Positions 48,851 to 59,487 of a DNA stretch of 64,000 nt are shown here, one piece after another (position 1 is the first letter of the stretch; each line of letters begins with the position of its first letter). Both the position numbers and the translations under genes were made by a program. The notes beneath the pieces were generated by a model, which saw only the letters and a list, made by a program, of their open reading frames with translations, was not told where the DNA came from and did not search any database. The stretch comes from Isoetes taiwanensis (taxonomy: Eukaryota > Streptophyta > Lycopodiopsida > Isoetales > Isoetaceae), in NCBI GenBank assembly GCA_021234155.1, contig JAJEKV010000012.1, forward strand, positions 7,592,448 through 7,656,447. Reading direction: 5' to 3'.

Positions 48851-49424
48851 TCCTATGCGTCAGGGATTCTTCATAAATTGTTTCGTATGTTATCAAGTAC
48901 TCCCATGTATATCATCCTATTAATAAACTCATAGTTTCAGGTACTCTATTGTCTAGAAGTAGCAATTTGAATTGATTGTCAAAACATAACTTTCAACTAT
49001 GATTTAAGCCACTTCACAAAACATGTATTTCCATTCTCTCCTCTATTACACTTTTCCTTATGCTTCTGCCATCCTAGTTCCATACCAAGCACCAAACACC
49101 AATACATTGCACTCAAACCCCAAAGTCCATGTGTCCACCTAGATCCTAGTCCAACAAGAGCTCAATATCTAAGGAGAAGTTAGTGATGCAAATGGGTACC
49201 ATCACCTTCACAAAATGTCAATGTTTTAAAATAGCAATTTCGATTCAAATACTCTATTGTCTACAACTATGCCTTAAGCCACTTCACTCTCCGGCCCAAC
49301 CATCTGTGTGCAGGAAAGGACTAAGCCACATCCACCACCGTATCATGCAATCCACCAATCTGCATAATAATCCGGTTTGGGGTGATAGGTAGAGCATGGT
49401 AGGAAATCTGGTTTTGGGTGATAG

Positions 49425-49576
49425 GTGGAGCAAAAAATGAGCAGAATAGAAAGGAGCTCAAGAGAACGCCGATGGCTGGAAAAGAGGAAGAAGGCGGTAT
49501 AAATAGGAGAGCAAGATAGGGCGTCCCCATCCAAGGAATGTCGATTCTATTGCTATTGCAATAGAATCGTGGCATT
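49425..49576. repeat. TATA/hairpin block, copy 3
   Basis: Identical to copy 2 as far as I can see, shifted by 2,100 bp. Hairpin at 49542-49569, TATAAATA at 49498-49505. Confidence 0.85.
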
Positions 49577-50189
49577 AAAATGACATCATTTAAAGATAAA
49601 AAGTTTAACGTTCACAGTTCACACAGAGACCTTACCTTTGGACCATGGATCACGATTGTTTCTTTAGGTTTAATGTTTGTATATGAGAACATTCTTCTGT
49701 ATCAACAAGAGTCATCTTTTTTTAACATGAAAACGGCTCTCCTAGTTAATGGTGCGAGGATCCTTTGAAAAAAATCCAGAAACCATTGTGAGATTTGCGT
49801 TGAAGGTTCTCCGCCGAAGACACTGTTTGAAGCCGCTGCAAGTTCTACTCCGCAATCGCTCGGGCAAATCTAGGCGACCTCTCTTCAAACGTACGGATCC
49901 GGATGACCTATTTTGTCGCCCTTCCGCTTCGGGGTGCAACCTGCGCTACAGGCTCTCTATGATATATTCGCCGCCCTTTAGTTTCGGTGCAACCTCTCTC
50001 TGATGCTCTCTCAGATAAAGGAAAGGCCCTTGGTCATTCGACAGCGCCAGGCCAAAAAGTCCAAGGGCCTTTGGCCTAACCTAACGGAAAGTTGGCTTAT
50101 TAGCTGAATTTTGGAGTAACACTTTTATATGGTGACGTGGCAGAATGTCTGCTAAGCCAACTTTTCGTTACAAAAGCAGACACTAGATC

Positions 50190-50942
50190 CTAACAAAACA
50201 CACAAAGAAAAAACAGCGCTAATCCAGCGCAGGGGGTTGATGTTTGTTGTACTTGAACAAAGCAATCATGAAAATGCTTTCTAAGAAGGGGACCAGCTAT
50301 ACGAGAATCGTTAAATATCATCTGACTCATTTGGTCCCTGATAATAGACTCAACCTCAGGAGAATTCTGATCATAAAAGCGTATGGGAAAGCACATCTCC
50401 TCGCAATTCGGGACGACATAAAACCCCATCGGGTATGAACCCTCCCATGGTGCAACAGCGACAATGTTGTCGTCGAAGTCCTGGATGTTCTCATGCTGCA
50501 TATTCCACAGTAGAGTCTGTCCCACATGCGCTGGATCATGATCATCCCTGTTAGGCCCCGCACCATCTAGCTCGAGGAATGTGCATTGTGTAGCCCATTC
50601 TTCGTTCACCTTGATGCCTGCTTCCACATACAGGGGCTGCTTGTGAAGGTAGTGCACGGCTTGCATCATGGCAGTTGGATTCACTGGTGCTTCCATATAC
50701 GGGCATGTGTCTGCCATTTTTTTTTTCAGTTGCAGCCTAATTGACGCATGGCCGTCGCTGAGCCTGGGCAGTGCGACATGTATTGCTTCAACGTTTGATG
50801 CAACATGAATAACAGACCCGTGCAACTTGTTCTGCCCAACCCATTGGTCTGATAGCGCTATTCTCGCAAAGGGTATCCTCATCGATACCAATCTCTCTTC
50901 CAAGTCAGTGAGTGACCTCACGGATTCCGGTACTGCATTCAT
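50190..50942 (-). CDS. Helitron N-terminal domain fused to peroxidase exon, copy 2
   Basis: Copy of the ORF at 48098-48850, with the same 250-codon length, same fusion point and same read-through into the former peroxidase intron. The visible protein difference is Ala instead of Thr at residue 86, in the Lys-rich stretch. Preservation of an open frame in both copies fits a recent duplication rather than proven selection. Confidence 0.65.
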   Translation of the reverse strand: MNAVPESVRSLTDLEERLVSMRIPFARIALSDQWVGQNKLHGSVIHVASNVEAIHVALPRLSDGHASIRLQLKKKMADTCPYMEAPVNPTAMMQAVHYLHKQPLYVEAGIKVNEEWATQCTFLELDGAGPNRDDHDPAHVGQTLLWNMQHENIQDFDDNIVAVAPWEGSYPMGFYVVPNCEEMCFPIRFYDQNSPEVESIIRDQMSQMIFNDSRIAGPLLRKHFHDCFVQVQQTSTPCAGLALFFLCVFC

Positions 50943-51389
50943 TCCTATGCGTCAGGGATTCTTCATAAATTGTTTCGTATGTTATCAAGTACTCCCATGT
51001 ATATCATCCTATTAATAAACTCATAGTTTCAGGTACTCTATTGTCTAGAAGTAGCAATTTGAATTGATTGTCAAAACATAACTTTCAACTATGATTTAAG
51101 CCACTTCACAAAACATGTATTTCCATTCTCTCCTCTATTACACTTTTCCTTATGCTTCTGCCATCCTAGTTCCATACCAAGCACCAAACACCAATACATT
51201 GCACTCAAACCCCAAAGTCCATGTGTCCACCTAGATCCTAGTCCAACAAGAGCTCAATATCTAAGGAGAAGTTAGTGATGCAAATGGGTACCATCACCTT
51301 CACAAAATGTCAATGTTTTAAAATAGCAATTTCGATTCAAATACTCTATTGTCTACAACTATGCCTTAAGCCACTTCACTCTCCGGCCA

Positions 51390-52800
51390 TAAAGGGCAAC
51401 CCTTCGTGCGCAGCACCTTGTTTGCTTTCACTAAGCTAGCGAATCATTTCTAGACTATTTGCATGCAATGATGGAAAGATAGGATGAAGATGCTCAGTTA
51501 ATAAGAAGCCTCAATTTGCCTTTAAAGGCTTTAGGTACAATACTTTCTTATGAAGCAGCCCATTACTAAAACATGATAGTTTTCTGGGGAAGTACAAAGT
51601 AGAGACCACCAATTAGTATGTGAAACTCATAATAGATATTTTATCTCAGTTATATTATTCAAATGGTCACATACAACCATTGCTAAGTTAGATGGCCTAA
51701 TTTGTTTGTATGTCCTTCAACTGGCATCATCCATTATCTTTTAGATAAATCTCTTGCATTGGCAGAATACTTACAGGAGTCGGGGGAAACTAACCTTCAA
51801 GCCAATGACCTTCATAAGAACTCCTTAAATGCTGTACAATTGAAGCACAATAAAGCAATACGACCGTAAAAAAAAAAAACCCAGTCCACCCTAGCAACAG
51901 CAGCAGCCAACTAGGCATGACATCTACAACGGTCAATCCTAATTGTAGTCTTATCAGTCCATACTAGGATCAAGATCCTTGATGGCACCAATCAATTCAG
52001 AACCATATGTATTTAATACGAAACATAAAACCATCGTACTATAAAACTATTAATCAACCATGTCTAAGTGGAGCCAACGTAAAGACAGATCATTATCAGT
52101 CATAAATACTCTTTCCTTAGATCAATCAAAGATATGTGCCTAACTCAGGCTTCTTTAGTATGCTGGTTAATCCATCTTTAGATTCTATATACATCAGTGT
52201 GTAGACACAAATAAAGTCTGAAGAAAAGGGGAAAAGAAAAAACAGAGAGGGAGGGAGGGAGGGAGAAACGTAACATAGAAAAAATGAGCTAAAGATGCAA
52301 AGGAAACGGTAAGATTCACTGCTTGCAAAACAACTATCATAAAAAATCGTGATACAAATGATATATAGGAGCAGATTGAAGACTGCCATTGTATATGAGT
52401 ATCCAAACCTCTAGTAAACATGAAAAAAAAAGCATAGCTAGGTGAATAAAAAGAGCAAGAGGATGCAGAGTGTAGATAAATGAAATGTCACAAGCACTTT
52501 GACACAAATATATAGAGTGTAGATTGGTGAAATATCATAAGCATTTTGACATAGATAAATATAATATGATAATTATAATACCACCTAGCTAATAAAATCT
52601 ATTAACCAAATTATTTTATCCTGAACAATGAACGGCCTAAACTTAAGCTTATTTCTAAAAAAAAAAAAAAATAGTGAGAAATTCTTTCTGCAGACTAAAT
52701 TTGAAAAGATAGTAAGCTACATGGACTATTTTTACCTCAAAAATAGCACTGAGAGGCCTACATAATCCACCTTTTGCAGTTAGGAAAACAAGTCAGAACA
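51390..52800. other. Spacer upstream of the extensin-like gene
   Basis: AT-rich DNA without recognised coding. Contains a (GGGA)n microsatellite at about 52247-52265. The last few hundred bases presumably hold the extensin promoter, but I cannot point to a clear TATA box. Confidence 0.4.
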
Positions 52801-52811
52801 GTGAAGAAAAT

Positions 52812-54564
52812 ATGAAGCAACTGAGCGTCATACTATTGTTTGTGTTAATTGCTGGAGCTTGGGCTGCCGGAGATGATTTGGATCAAGGCACTGCATACTC
52901 AGTTACGGAGGTTAGAAGGAAAAGCTCCAAGTTCTTTTTTCGTCCTTTGTCGTGGTTGCCACCTTGGTTACATCCTCAACAACCCGTATATCCTCACCCT
53001 TCTATCCTAGTTTCAAATTTTGAGTATTCATCTCCTCCTCCTCCACCCCTTGTATATTCGCCACCACCTCCACCTTTAGTTTTGCCCCCAGTATTATATG
53101 ATCTTCCTCCCACCTTCACCACCTCCCCCATCCCATTTGCCTCAACTCCTTATACCCATCGCCATCACCTTCCTATGTCTATCCATCGCCACCTCCCCAT
53201 CTCCTCACCACCACCTTATATCTATAAACCCCCTTTATCGCCCTTGCCACCATCACCTTATATATCATAAATCATCCCTCCTCTCACAATTCTCGCCACC
53301 ACCCCTTTTTATGTTAAAGAATCCCCCTCCTTCATCGCCTCTACATCCCACTATATGTTTACCCATCTCCCCTTCCCTCCGGCCGCCTCGCCACCACCTC
53401 CTTACGCCTATAAATCACCACCTCCCCATCACCTTTTGCCACCACCTCCATATTTATAAATTGCCCTCCTCAGACACCTTCTCCTCCTCCTCCATTGCCC
53501 CTTTTCACCACCTCCTTATGTCTACAAATTCCTCCATCGCTTTCCCCCAATCTCCATATGTCTATCAATCCCACCTCCCTCCATCACTACCATCTCCATA
53601 TGTCTATAAATCATCCCTCAGACACCTCCTTCCCTCCATTTCCCTCGCCACCACCTCCTCCCTTATGTCTATAAATCCCCACCTCCCATTTCCTCCACCT
53701 CCATATGTTTATCCATAAACCCCTCCTCCATCGCCTCCCTCGCCACCACCTTCTTATGTCTATAAATCACCATCTTTCCATCACCTTTTGCCACCATCTC
53801 CATATGTCTATGAATATAACCCACCCTCCTCCTCCATTTCCCTCGCCACCTCCTCCCCTTATGTCTACAAATCCCCACCTCCTCTATCGCTTCTTCTCCT
53901 CCACCTCCATATGTTTACCCATCTCCCTCCTCCATCAGCCTCTCTCGGGCCACCACCTCCTTATGTCTATAAATCACCACCTCCTCCATCATCTTTTGCC
54001 ACCACCTCCATATGTCTATAATCACCCTCCTCAGACACCTTCTCGCCTCCACCTCCATTGCCCCCAAGACCACCTCCTTATGTTTCCCCACCTCCTCCAT
54101 TGCCTTCCCTCCCCCTACATCCATATGTCTACTCCACCTCCTCGATCCCTCACACACCTCCTTACGGCTATAAATCACCACTTTTTCCTTCACCTTCACG
54201 CCTATCTCCATATGTCTATAAATCCCCTCCCAGATCACCTTCTCCTCCTCCATCACCATCGCCTCCTTATGTCCAAATCACCTTTTTATCGCCTTCCACT
54301 CCACCTCCATATGTTTACCAATCTCCACCTCCTCGATCACCCTCGCCACCACCTCCTTACATTTATGAATCACCCCTTACTCCACCGCCTCCATACAAAT
54401 ACCAATCATCTCCTTCCCCATCTCCCTCACCTCCTCCTCCACCAACTCCTTATGTGTATCCTTCACCATTAGTACCGCCATCATTTGAGTGCTCCTCCCC
54501 AGCCCCTTATTACCATAATTCTCCACCTCAACATTTTACTTGCCAGTGCACTTGCTCTATATAA
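52812..54564 (+). CDS. Extensin-like hydroxyproline-rich cell-wall protein, frames broken
   Basis: The ATG at 52812 opens with a signal peptide (MKQLSVILLFVLIAGAWAAG), directing the product to the cell wall. After about 70 residues, Pro-rich repeats begin and continue to 54564, as SPPPPYVYKSPPPP-type units typical of extensins; Ser-Pro(n) is glycosylated and Tyr-x-Tyr crosslinks. The repeats hop among all three frames (breaks near 53120, 53270-53700, 53710-54060 and others). The terminus reads PPSFECSSPAPYYHNS then FTCQCTCSI, stop. A single frame of about 580 residues would be expected. The breaks could be real pseudogenisation, but in C-rich repeats consensus indels are at least as likely. 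AATAAATAAA follows at about 54597. Confidence 0.7.
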
Positions 54565-54619
54565 GTTGATTTACATTGTTTATTCTTTCTAGAAATTAAT
54601 AAATAAATACAAACTTTTT

Positions 54620-55120
54620 ATGCTCCTTCTCTCTCTCTTTCTCTCTCTCTCTAGCATCACTTTCTCTTCCTTGTTGTACAATTCCTTTTTTTTTTACTTG
54701 TCGTCTTCACATAGTCATTCATTTGTTTTGCTTGCACTCCATGCTGCAAGATGGGAAAACATACATGGGCTTTCACTCCATGCTGCACAGATGCAAAACA
54801 TGGATGGAGTATCTCTTAATGTAGTGCCTATGCTAGATCTAATGAGGAAGTTCAAATTGTCTTGTAGTAATCATCACATTTTATTTTATGATGCATTTAT
54901 GCTAATGTAATTGTAATTGTACCTACAGATTATAAACATGTCCTCAGGTCCTTATGAACCTTAGTAAAAGTTCTTTCCATTTTTTCATTGTTATTTGGTT
55001 CTTCTGTTGATTTTCTTGGAATTTTTTCTCCTTTCATACAACAAAACTGCATCTAAATATTTGCTAAAAATGCTTGTCATAGCATATTTTAGGCTATACA
55101 TAGTCTTGGAACACATTTAA
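54620..55120. other. Spacer; CT-rich microsatellite
   Basis: A (CT)n-like run at 54630-54653. Two near-identical phrases (ACTCCATGCTGCA at 54735 and 54775) form a small repeat. No gene seen. Confidence 0.45.
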
Positions 55121-55124
55121 TCCT

Positions 55125-56060
55125 TAAAATACTAAAAGTAATTCTCAAGAGTCATAACATCATGCATAGACGTTGAACTTTGGTAAGCTAATTTGATTTT
55201 CACTAATAGACAAACATTTTACCTCGAAGTTTTGCATCTAGACAATAATATTTCATTTCCTTGCAGACATTCTGTATATATGAATTCTTCTCTTGTGAAA
55301 ATATTTTCACAATTTGAGTGAAATATGTAGCTCAACTGAACTTTGCAAAGCTGCATGGATATATTTATGTTTGCAGGTGATAAATCAAATAGGAAGAGAA
55401 TTTGAGAGATGCAATGGGGTTCATCTAATCTTTCAAAGAATCATCTTAGGCACTCTAGTCATCAACTGATTAAAACACTAAAAGTAATTCTCAAGATTCA
55501 TAATATCATGCATAGATGTTGAATTTTGACAAGCTAATTTGATTTTCGCTAATAAACAAACATTTTACCTAGAAGTTTTGCATCTAGATAATAATATTCC
55601 ATTTCCTTATAGACGTTATGTATATATGAATTCTTCTCTTGTGAAAACATTTTCACAATTTGAGTGAAATATGTAGCTCAACTGAACTTTGCAAAGATGC
55701 ATGGATATATTTATGCTTGCAGGTGATAAATAAAATGGGAAGTTTGAGAGATGCAATGGGGTTCATCTAATCTTTCAAAGAATCATCTTAGGCACTAAAA
55801 AGTAATTCTCAAGATTCATAACATCATGTATAGATGTTGAACGTTGGCAAGCTAATTTAATTTTCACTAATAGACAAACATTTTACCCGAGGAGTTTTGC
55901 ATTTAGGCAATAATATTCCATTTCCTTGCAGACATTCTGTATATGTGAATTAATTTACGCTTGCAGGTGATAAATCAAATGGGAAGAGAGTTTGAGAGAT
56001 GCAATGGGGTTCATCTAATCTTTCAAAGAATCATCTCATGCACTCTAGTCATCAACTGAT
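55125..56060. repeat. Three imperfect tandem repeats of about 346/317/260 bp
   Basis: Units start ACTAAAAGTAATTCTCAAGA at 55131, 55477 and 55794 and end ...CACTCTAGTCATCAACTGAT. Unit 2 lacks the end phrase, and unit 3 lacks an internal 90-bp section. Within units, GATTTTCACTAATAGACAAA and GGTTCATCTAATCTTTCAAA are conserved. Noncoding as far as I can see. Confidence 0.85.
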
Positions 56061-57130
56061 AGTTTATGTTGTTTAAGGCCTTATTTAATTTATGCATATT
56101 TCTATTGTAAAAATTGAATTTAATTCCTGATGTTGTCTCTTGTTCCATTTGGATTATCTCTTTTCATTAAATACAAGGGTGGATAATAAAATAGTATTGT
56201 TTAACATTACAAATGAGAGGAGGTATTAACTTTGGGGTCATTTTGTACTTTGTATTGAACTGTTTTGGTTGGGTCATTGGACGTGATACTAAAAAAAGGG
56301 TATTAATGCATGTTTTGTGTTGACTTGCTCTGTAATTGGACATATGCAATATAAAATTGTACTTGTGTCAAATTTTTATAACCTATCAAATGTAATGATA
56401 TGGAAAGCCAAAAGCAAACTTTAGGCAAATTGCAAAGGAAAGTAGAGCTATAAGTGCGTGCCTCTCAAATATTGGATGAATATATGGAGCAGATATCATG
56501 TATGATTACTAAGTTTTGCCCAGCATTGTCAGGCTTTGGATGGAAATAAAAGAATTGCCACTTTCTGCCATAGTCATCCATGCACGAAGCTTCAAAGACA
56601 GAGACATGAGAAGAAACAGTCCCCAAAAAATATCCAGCAAAAATTTTAATGTTTTTTTTTTTTTTTGCTGATTGGGGGTATCACAGAAGAGATTATTATC
56701 TCTCATTTATCCCTCGTCAAATGCATATAATTTTTGTCCCTGCTATATAGCACGAGAGACAAAAAGAATTTATACATGTGGCCAACCCTCCTCTCTCTCC
56801 CTCCCTTGCTCCCTCCGTCTTTTTCCTCAAGGGAATGAAAGCCAGATATATTGCAAAACATCAAAGGACTTGATTATCGATAAATTGGTACCGAAATTCC
56901 ATTATTATTCCAGCTGCCATATAGGACGAGGCACTAGACCAAAATGTAACGAACTTCAAAATCCTATTGCATCACTAGCCTTGCCAGCATAGTATTGAGT
57001 TCCAAGAATCACTATTCTTCTGGTAATCCAAATGATCCAAACACCCTTTGCAACTTAGTAAACATGTGCAGTTTGTCATTTATGTATCTAGTATATACAA
57101 GCAAGTTTTAACAGGAAAAACAAGGCTTGG
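56060..57130. other. Spacer, no recognisable gene
   Basis: AT-rich DNA. A T-run at 56652-56667 and the phrase TTTTGCCCAGCATTGTCAGG at 56514 (compare 16486 and 26355) suggest dispersed-repeat debris. Confidence 0.4.
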
Positions 57131-57139
57131 TGCACCACT

Positions 57140-58331
57140 TCAGCGCCTGCGTCTCCGTTCTTCTTCTTTCCGCTTTTCAGCAGAATTTCTTGTCTGCACA
57201 TTAAATATTGTATTGAGTGACTTATGTGACATCATTAGGAGGAAACACTAAGCTAAAATTCCTACCAGTATTATGAGGAGGCGGAAAAATATCCCAACGA
57301 AGTCCACAAAGAGTTCCAAAGAGTGCTTCACATAATCAAAGTCGCCGTGTTCTGCTTTCTCTATAATCATTTGGGTGTCAAACAGCACATATCCGATGAA
57401 TAACAGAAGCCCACCATAAATCTGTACCTACAGCAAGTTAGCGACCGATACAACTAATATAGGAAAAATTCACATAAAAAAATGCGAGCACCTCCAGCTT
57501 GTACACAAACGAAGCACCACCAAAGATCATGGAACCAAATTGCAAGGTGAGCAAGGCACTGACAGCTGATGATAGAACACCACCCAAGAAAAGGAATTCT
57601 CTACGTCTGGCAAACACAGATGCTGCAGAGAAGCAAGCAAAAATTGCAACTGAGCCTAGAAAGGCCGTCACAACAATGCTGCAAATCATAATCATAGGCT
57701 GTTAGACCTAATATATTATCCTATAAAAACAGCCAAGAAACAAGGAAATCCAGAATCATTATCCACATTCTACCTTGGATCAAAGTTGAGAACCCCTTCT
57801 ATCAAACCACCTAAAGAAGCACCTTGGCAAAATGCTGCCAACATAAGAACATTCCATTTGGTATTCTGCAAAAGATTAAAAGGATTTTCAAGTCTTTGTT
57901 TAACTTGCCACAGAGATGTTTAAATTAGAGTAGTAAGTACCTCATCAGATCGAGAGCTTGCTAGCCAAAGAGAACATCCAATAAACCCCAGAGATGTAAG
58001 AAGCCCACCAACAGCCCATAACAAATGGGCATAAACTCCAACTGCAGACGCTAAGAGAGCAATAGCAACGGTCGAGTATACCTAAAAAAAACTATCTTCT
58101 TCAGAAATAAGCCTAACAAAGCCTTCAGATCAGTTTCTTGAAAGTAAAAGCTCGAAATCTAGCCAAATCAAGCATCATCTTGCATTTGAAAGAAACCCCA
58201 CAAAAAAAAGACGAGATACTAACCTTTTTGAGATGATTCTGAATATAAGGGGAGATACGATTGAAATTTTTCATGGCAGCAAAGTTCCAGTTAGTCGCAT
58301 GGCTTTCGAAAAAAGCAGCGGCAGCGTCCAT
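57140..58331 (-). CDS. BI-1: Bax inhibitor-1 (BI-1/TMBIM6), complete, six exons
   Basis: Exons on the minus strand: 58331-58224, 58081-57941, 57865-57774, 57678-57492, 57427-57266, 57193-57140. All introns are GT-AG and the joined frame encodes 247 residues, the same length as Arabidopsis BI-1. Domains: a soluble N-terminus ([20 protein letters not shown]), six to seven hydrophobic segments from [14 protein letters not shown] to [15 protein letters not shown], the family signature [20 protein letters not shown] (YD/FDTQ) near residue 190-210, and a basic C-terminus ([12 protein letters not shown]). BI-1 sits in the endoplasmic reticulum membrane and limits stress-induced cell death through calcium handling. 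The start is the only ATG before the conserved N-terminus. It has no lesion. Confidence 0.95.
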
Positions 58332-58449
58332 GGCTGGGAATAAGGAAGACCGAGCAATGGAGAAAATAAAGGACGGAGGGGCGGAAGAATCCAGAAGAAA
58401 ACGAAGGTTCCTTCGCTGCTCCCTTTGTACTTAACGGGGATATATTTTG

Positions 58450-59380
58450 GGCCGCGCCCCTTACTTCACAAATATATTTTCTACTTTAATGTGTGTCAAG
58501 CATGATGTTGTTTAGTATTTCCTGTAGGTAGCTTTTAACTTTCTACTACTTCTTATGCATAGTAGTAGAACCTATAATTGTGCACTCTAGTGCTTTTTAT
58601 GCATAGTAGAACCAATACAAAAGTAATTGTACCGTCTATTTTTTTTTTATCCATAGCAGAATCAATACAAAACTAATTGTGCAGGCTTTATAGAATCACA
58701 TTGTTGAAACCCTACACTCCTTTCTGGCGCTTCATTGCACTTTCGCGTCTTAGTGGTTCACAACTCTACGAAAATAGGATTCCTTAAAAGAATATTTGCC
58801 ATGTTGCCTGCCCTATTTTTACGTTTTTACAATTTTTAAATGTGTTGTAATGCTGCCTAGCATCTCCTAATGTGGTATTTACTTTTACTTGATGCTGGTG
58901 CTCTGCTTGTAAGATCTCGATGCCAATTCCTGTGCCCCTCCTGGAAGCAAGTCAACTATCACTTGCTTGCATTACATGACTCCGGGAATATCTTAAGCAC
59001 TTACCAAACTTAGCAACTCCTCTTTCACTATATGCCCTGCAACTTCTTTCACGACTTTGCAAAATTTCTCGTCTTTGATTTTAAAAGAATATGTACACAT
59101 CATGAGATATATTTTTAGATGACATTAGCCTTCCCATTGAACAAAATTACCCAAGTAAGAAGTCTTTAGGCCATTTATTTACGTCACTTTAGGTGAAATA
59201 TAGTCCACTAACTTTAAAAAAACTTTTTAAAAGGTGCTACTTTTGAACAAGCCATCACAAGACGTCTTGATTAATTGTAATAAACCAATTACATCATTGA
59301 AATCCAAAAAGTATGAACATTATATTAATGACATTGCATAGAAGAAGAGGAGAAGTTTTGGAAGGCATAATTTCTGTGAG
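58450..59380. other. Spacer upstream of BI-1
   Basis: No coding signal. Two copies of a TATGCATAGTAGAACC/AATACAAAA phrase at 58553-58680 form a short repeat. Confidence 0.4.
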
Positions 59381-59440
59381 CTGGAAAAGCTGACATGGCG
59401 GGCCACGAGCGGCATCAGCTACGAGTGGCTATGCCACGTC

Positions 59441-59470
59441 AGCTGGAAATTTCAAACGAAATTTCCAGCT
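59441..59470. repeat. Perfect 13-bp-stem hairpin
   Basis: AGCTGGAAATTTC, loop AAAC, then GAAATTTCCAGCT. Just to the left, GCTGACATGGC (59389) and GCCACGTCAGC (59433) form a second, imperfect inverted pair, so 59385-59470 is strongly foldable. Confidence 0.85.
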
Positions 59471-59487
59471 CAGAGAAATTCGCTGAC

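Larger units (their letters stand above)
47197..51386. repeat. 2.1-kb tandem duplication
   Basis: 47197-49293 is repeated at 49294-51386. The offset is exactly 2,100 up to about 47,850 and 2,092 afterwards. Each unit starts CCCAACCATCTGTGTGCAGG and ends GCCACTTCACTCTCCGG. Outside one divergent patch (47,757-47,985 against 49,857-50,078) the copies are almost identical. In the coding part I see only single-base differences, for example the Thr/Ala codon at residue 86 of the Helitron-like ORF. Each unit holds the TATA/hairpin block, a noncoding middle, and one Helitron-peroxidase fusion ORF on the minus strand. Confidence 0.9.

Noticed and set aside
53669-54259. Minus-strand ORFs rich in Arg/Lys/Glu across the extensin gene
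   Set aside because: Reverse complement of Pro-codon repeats, not genes.
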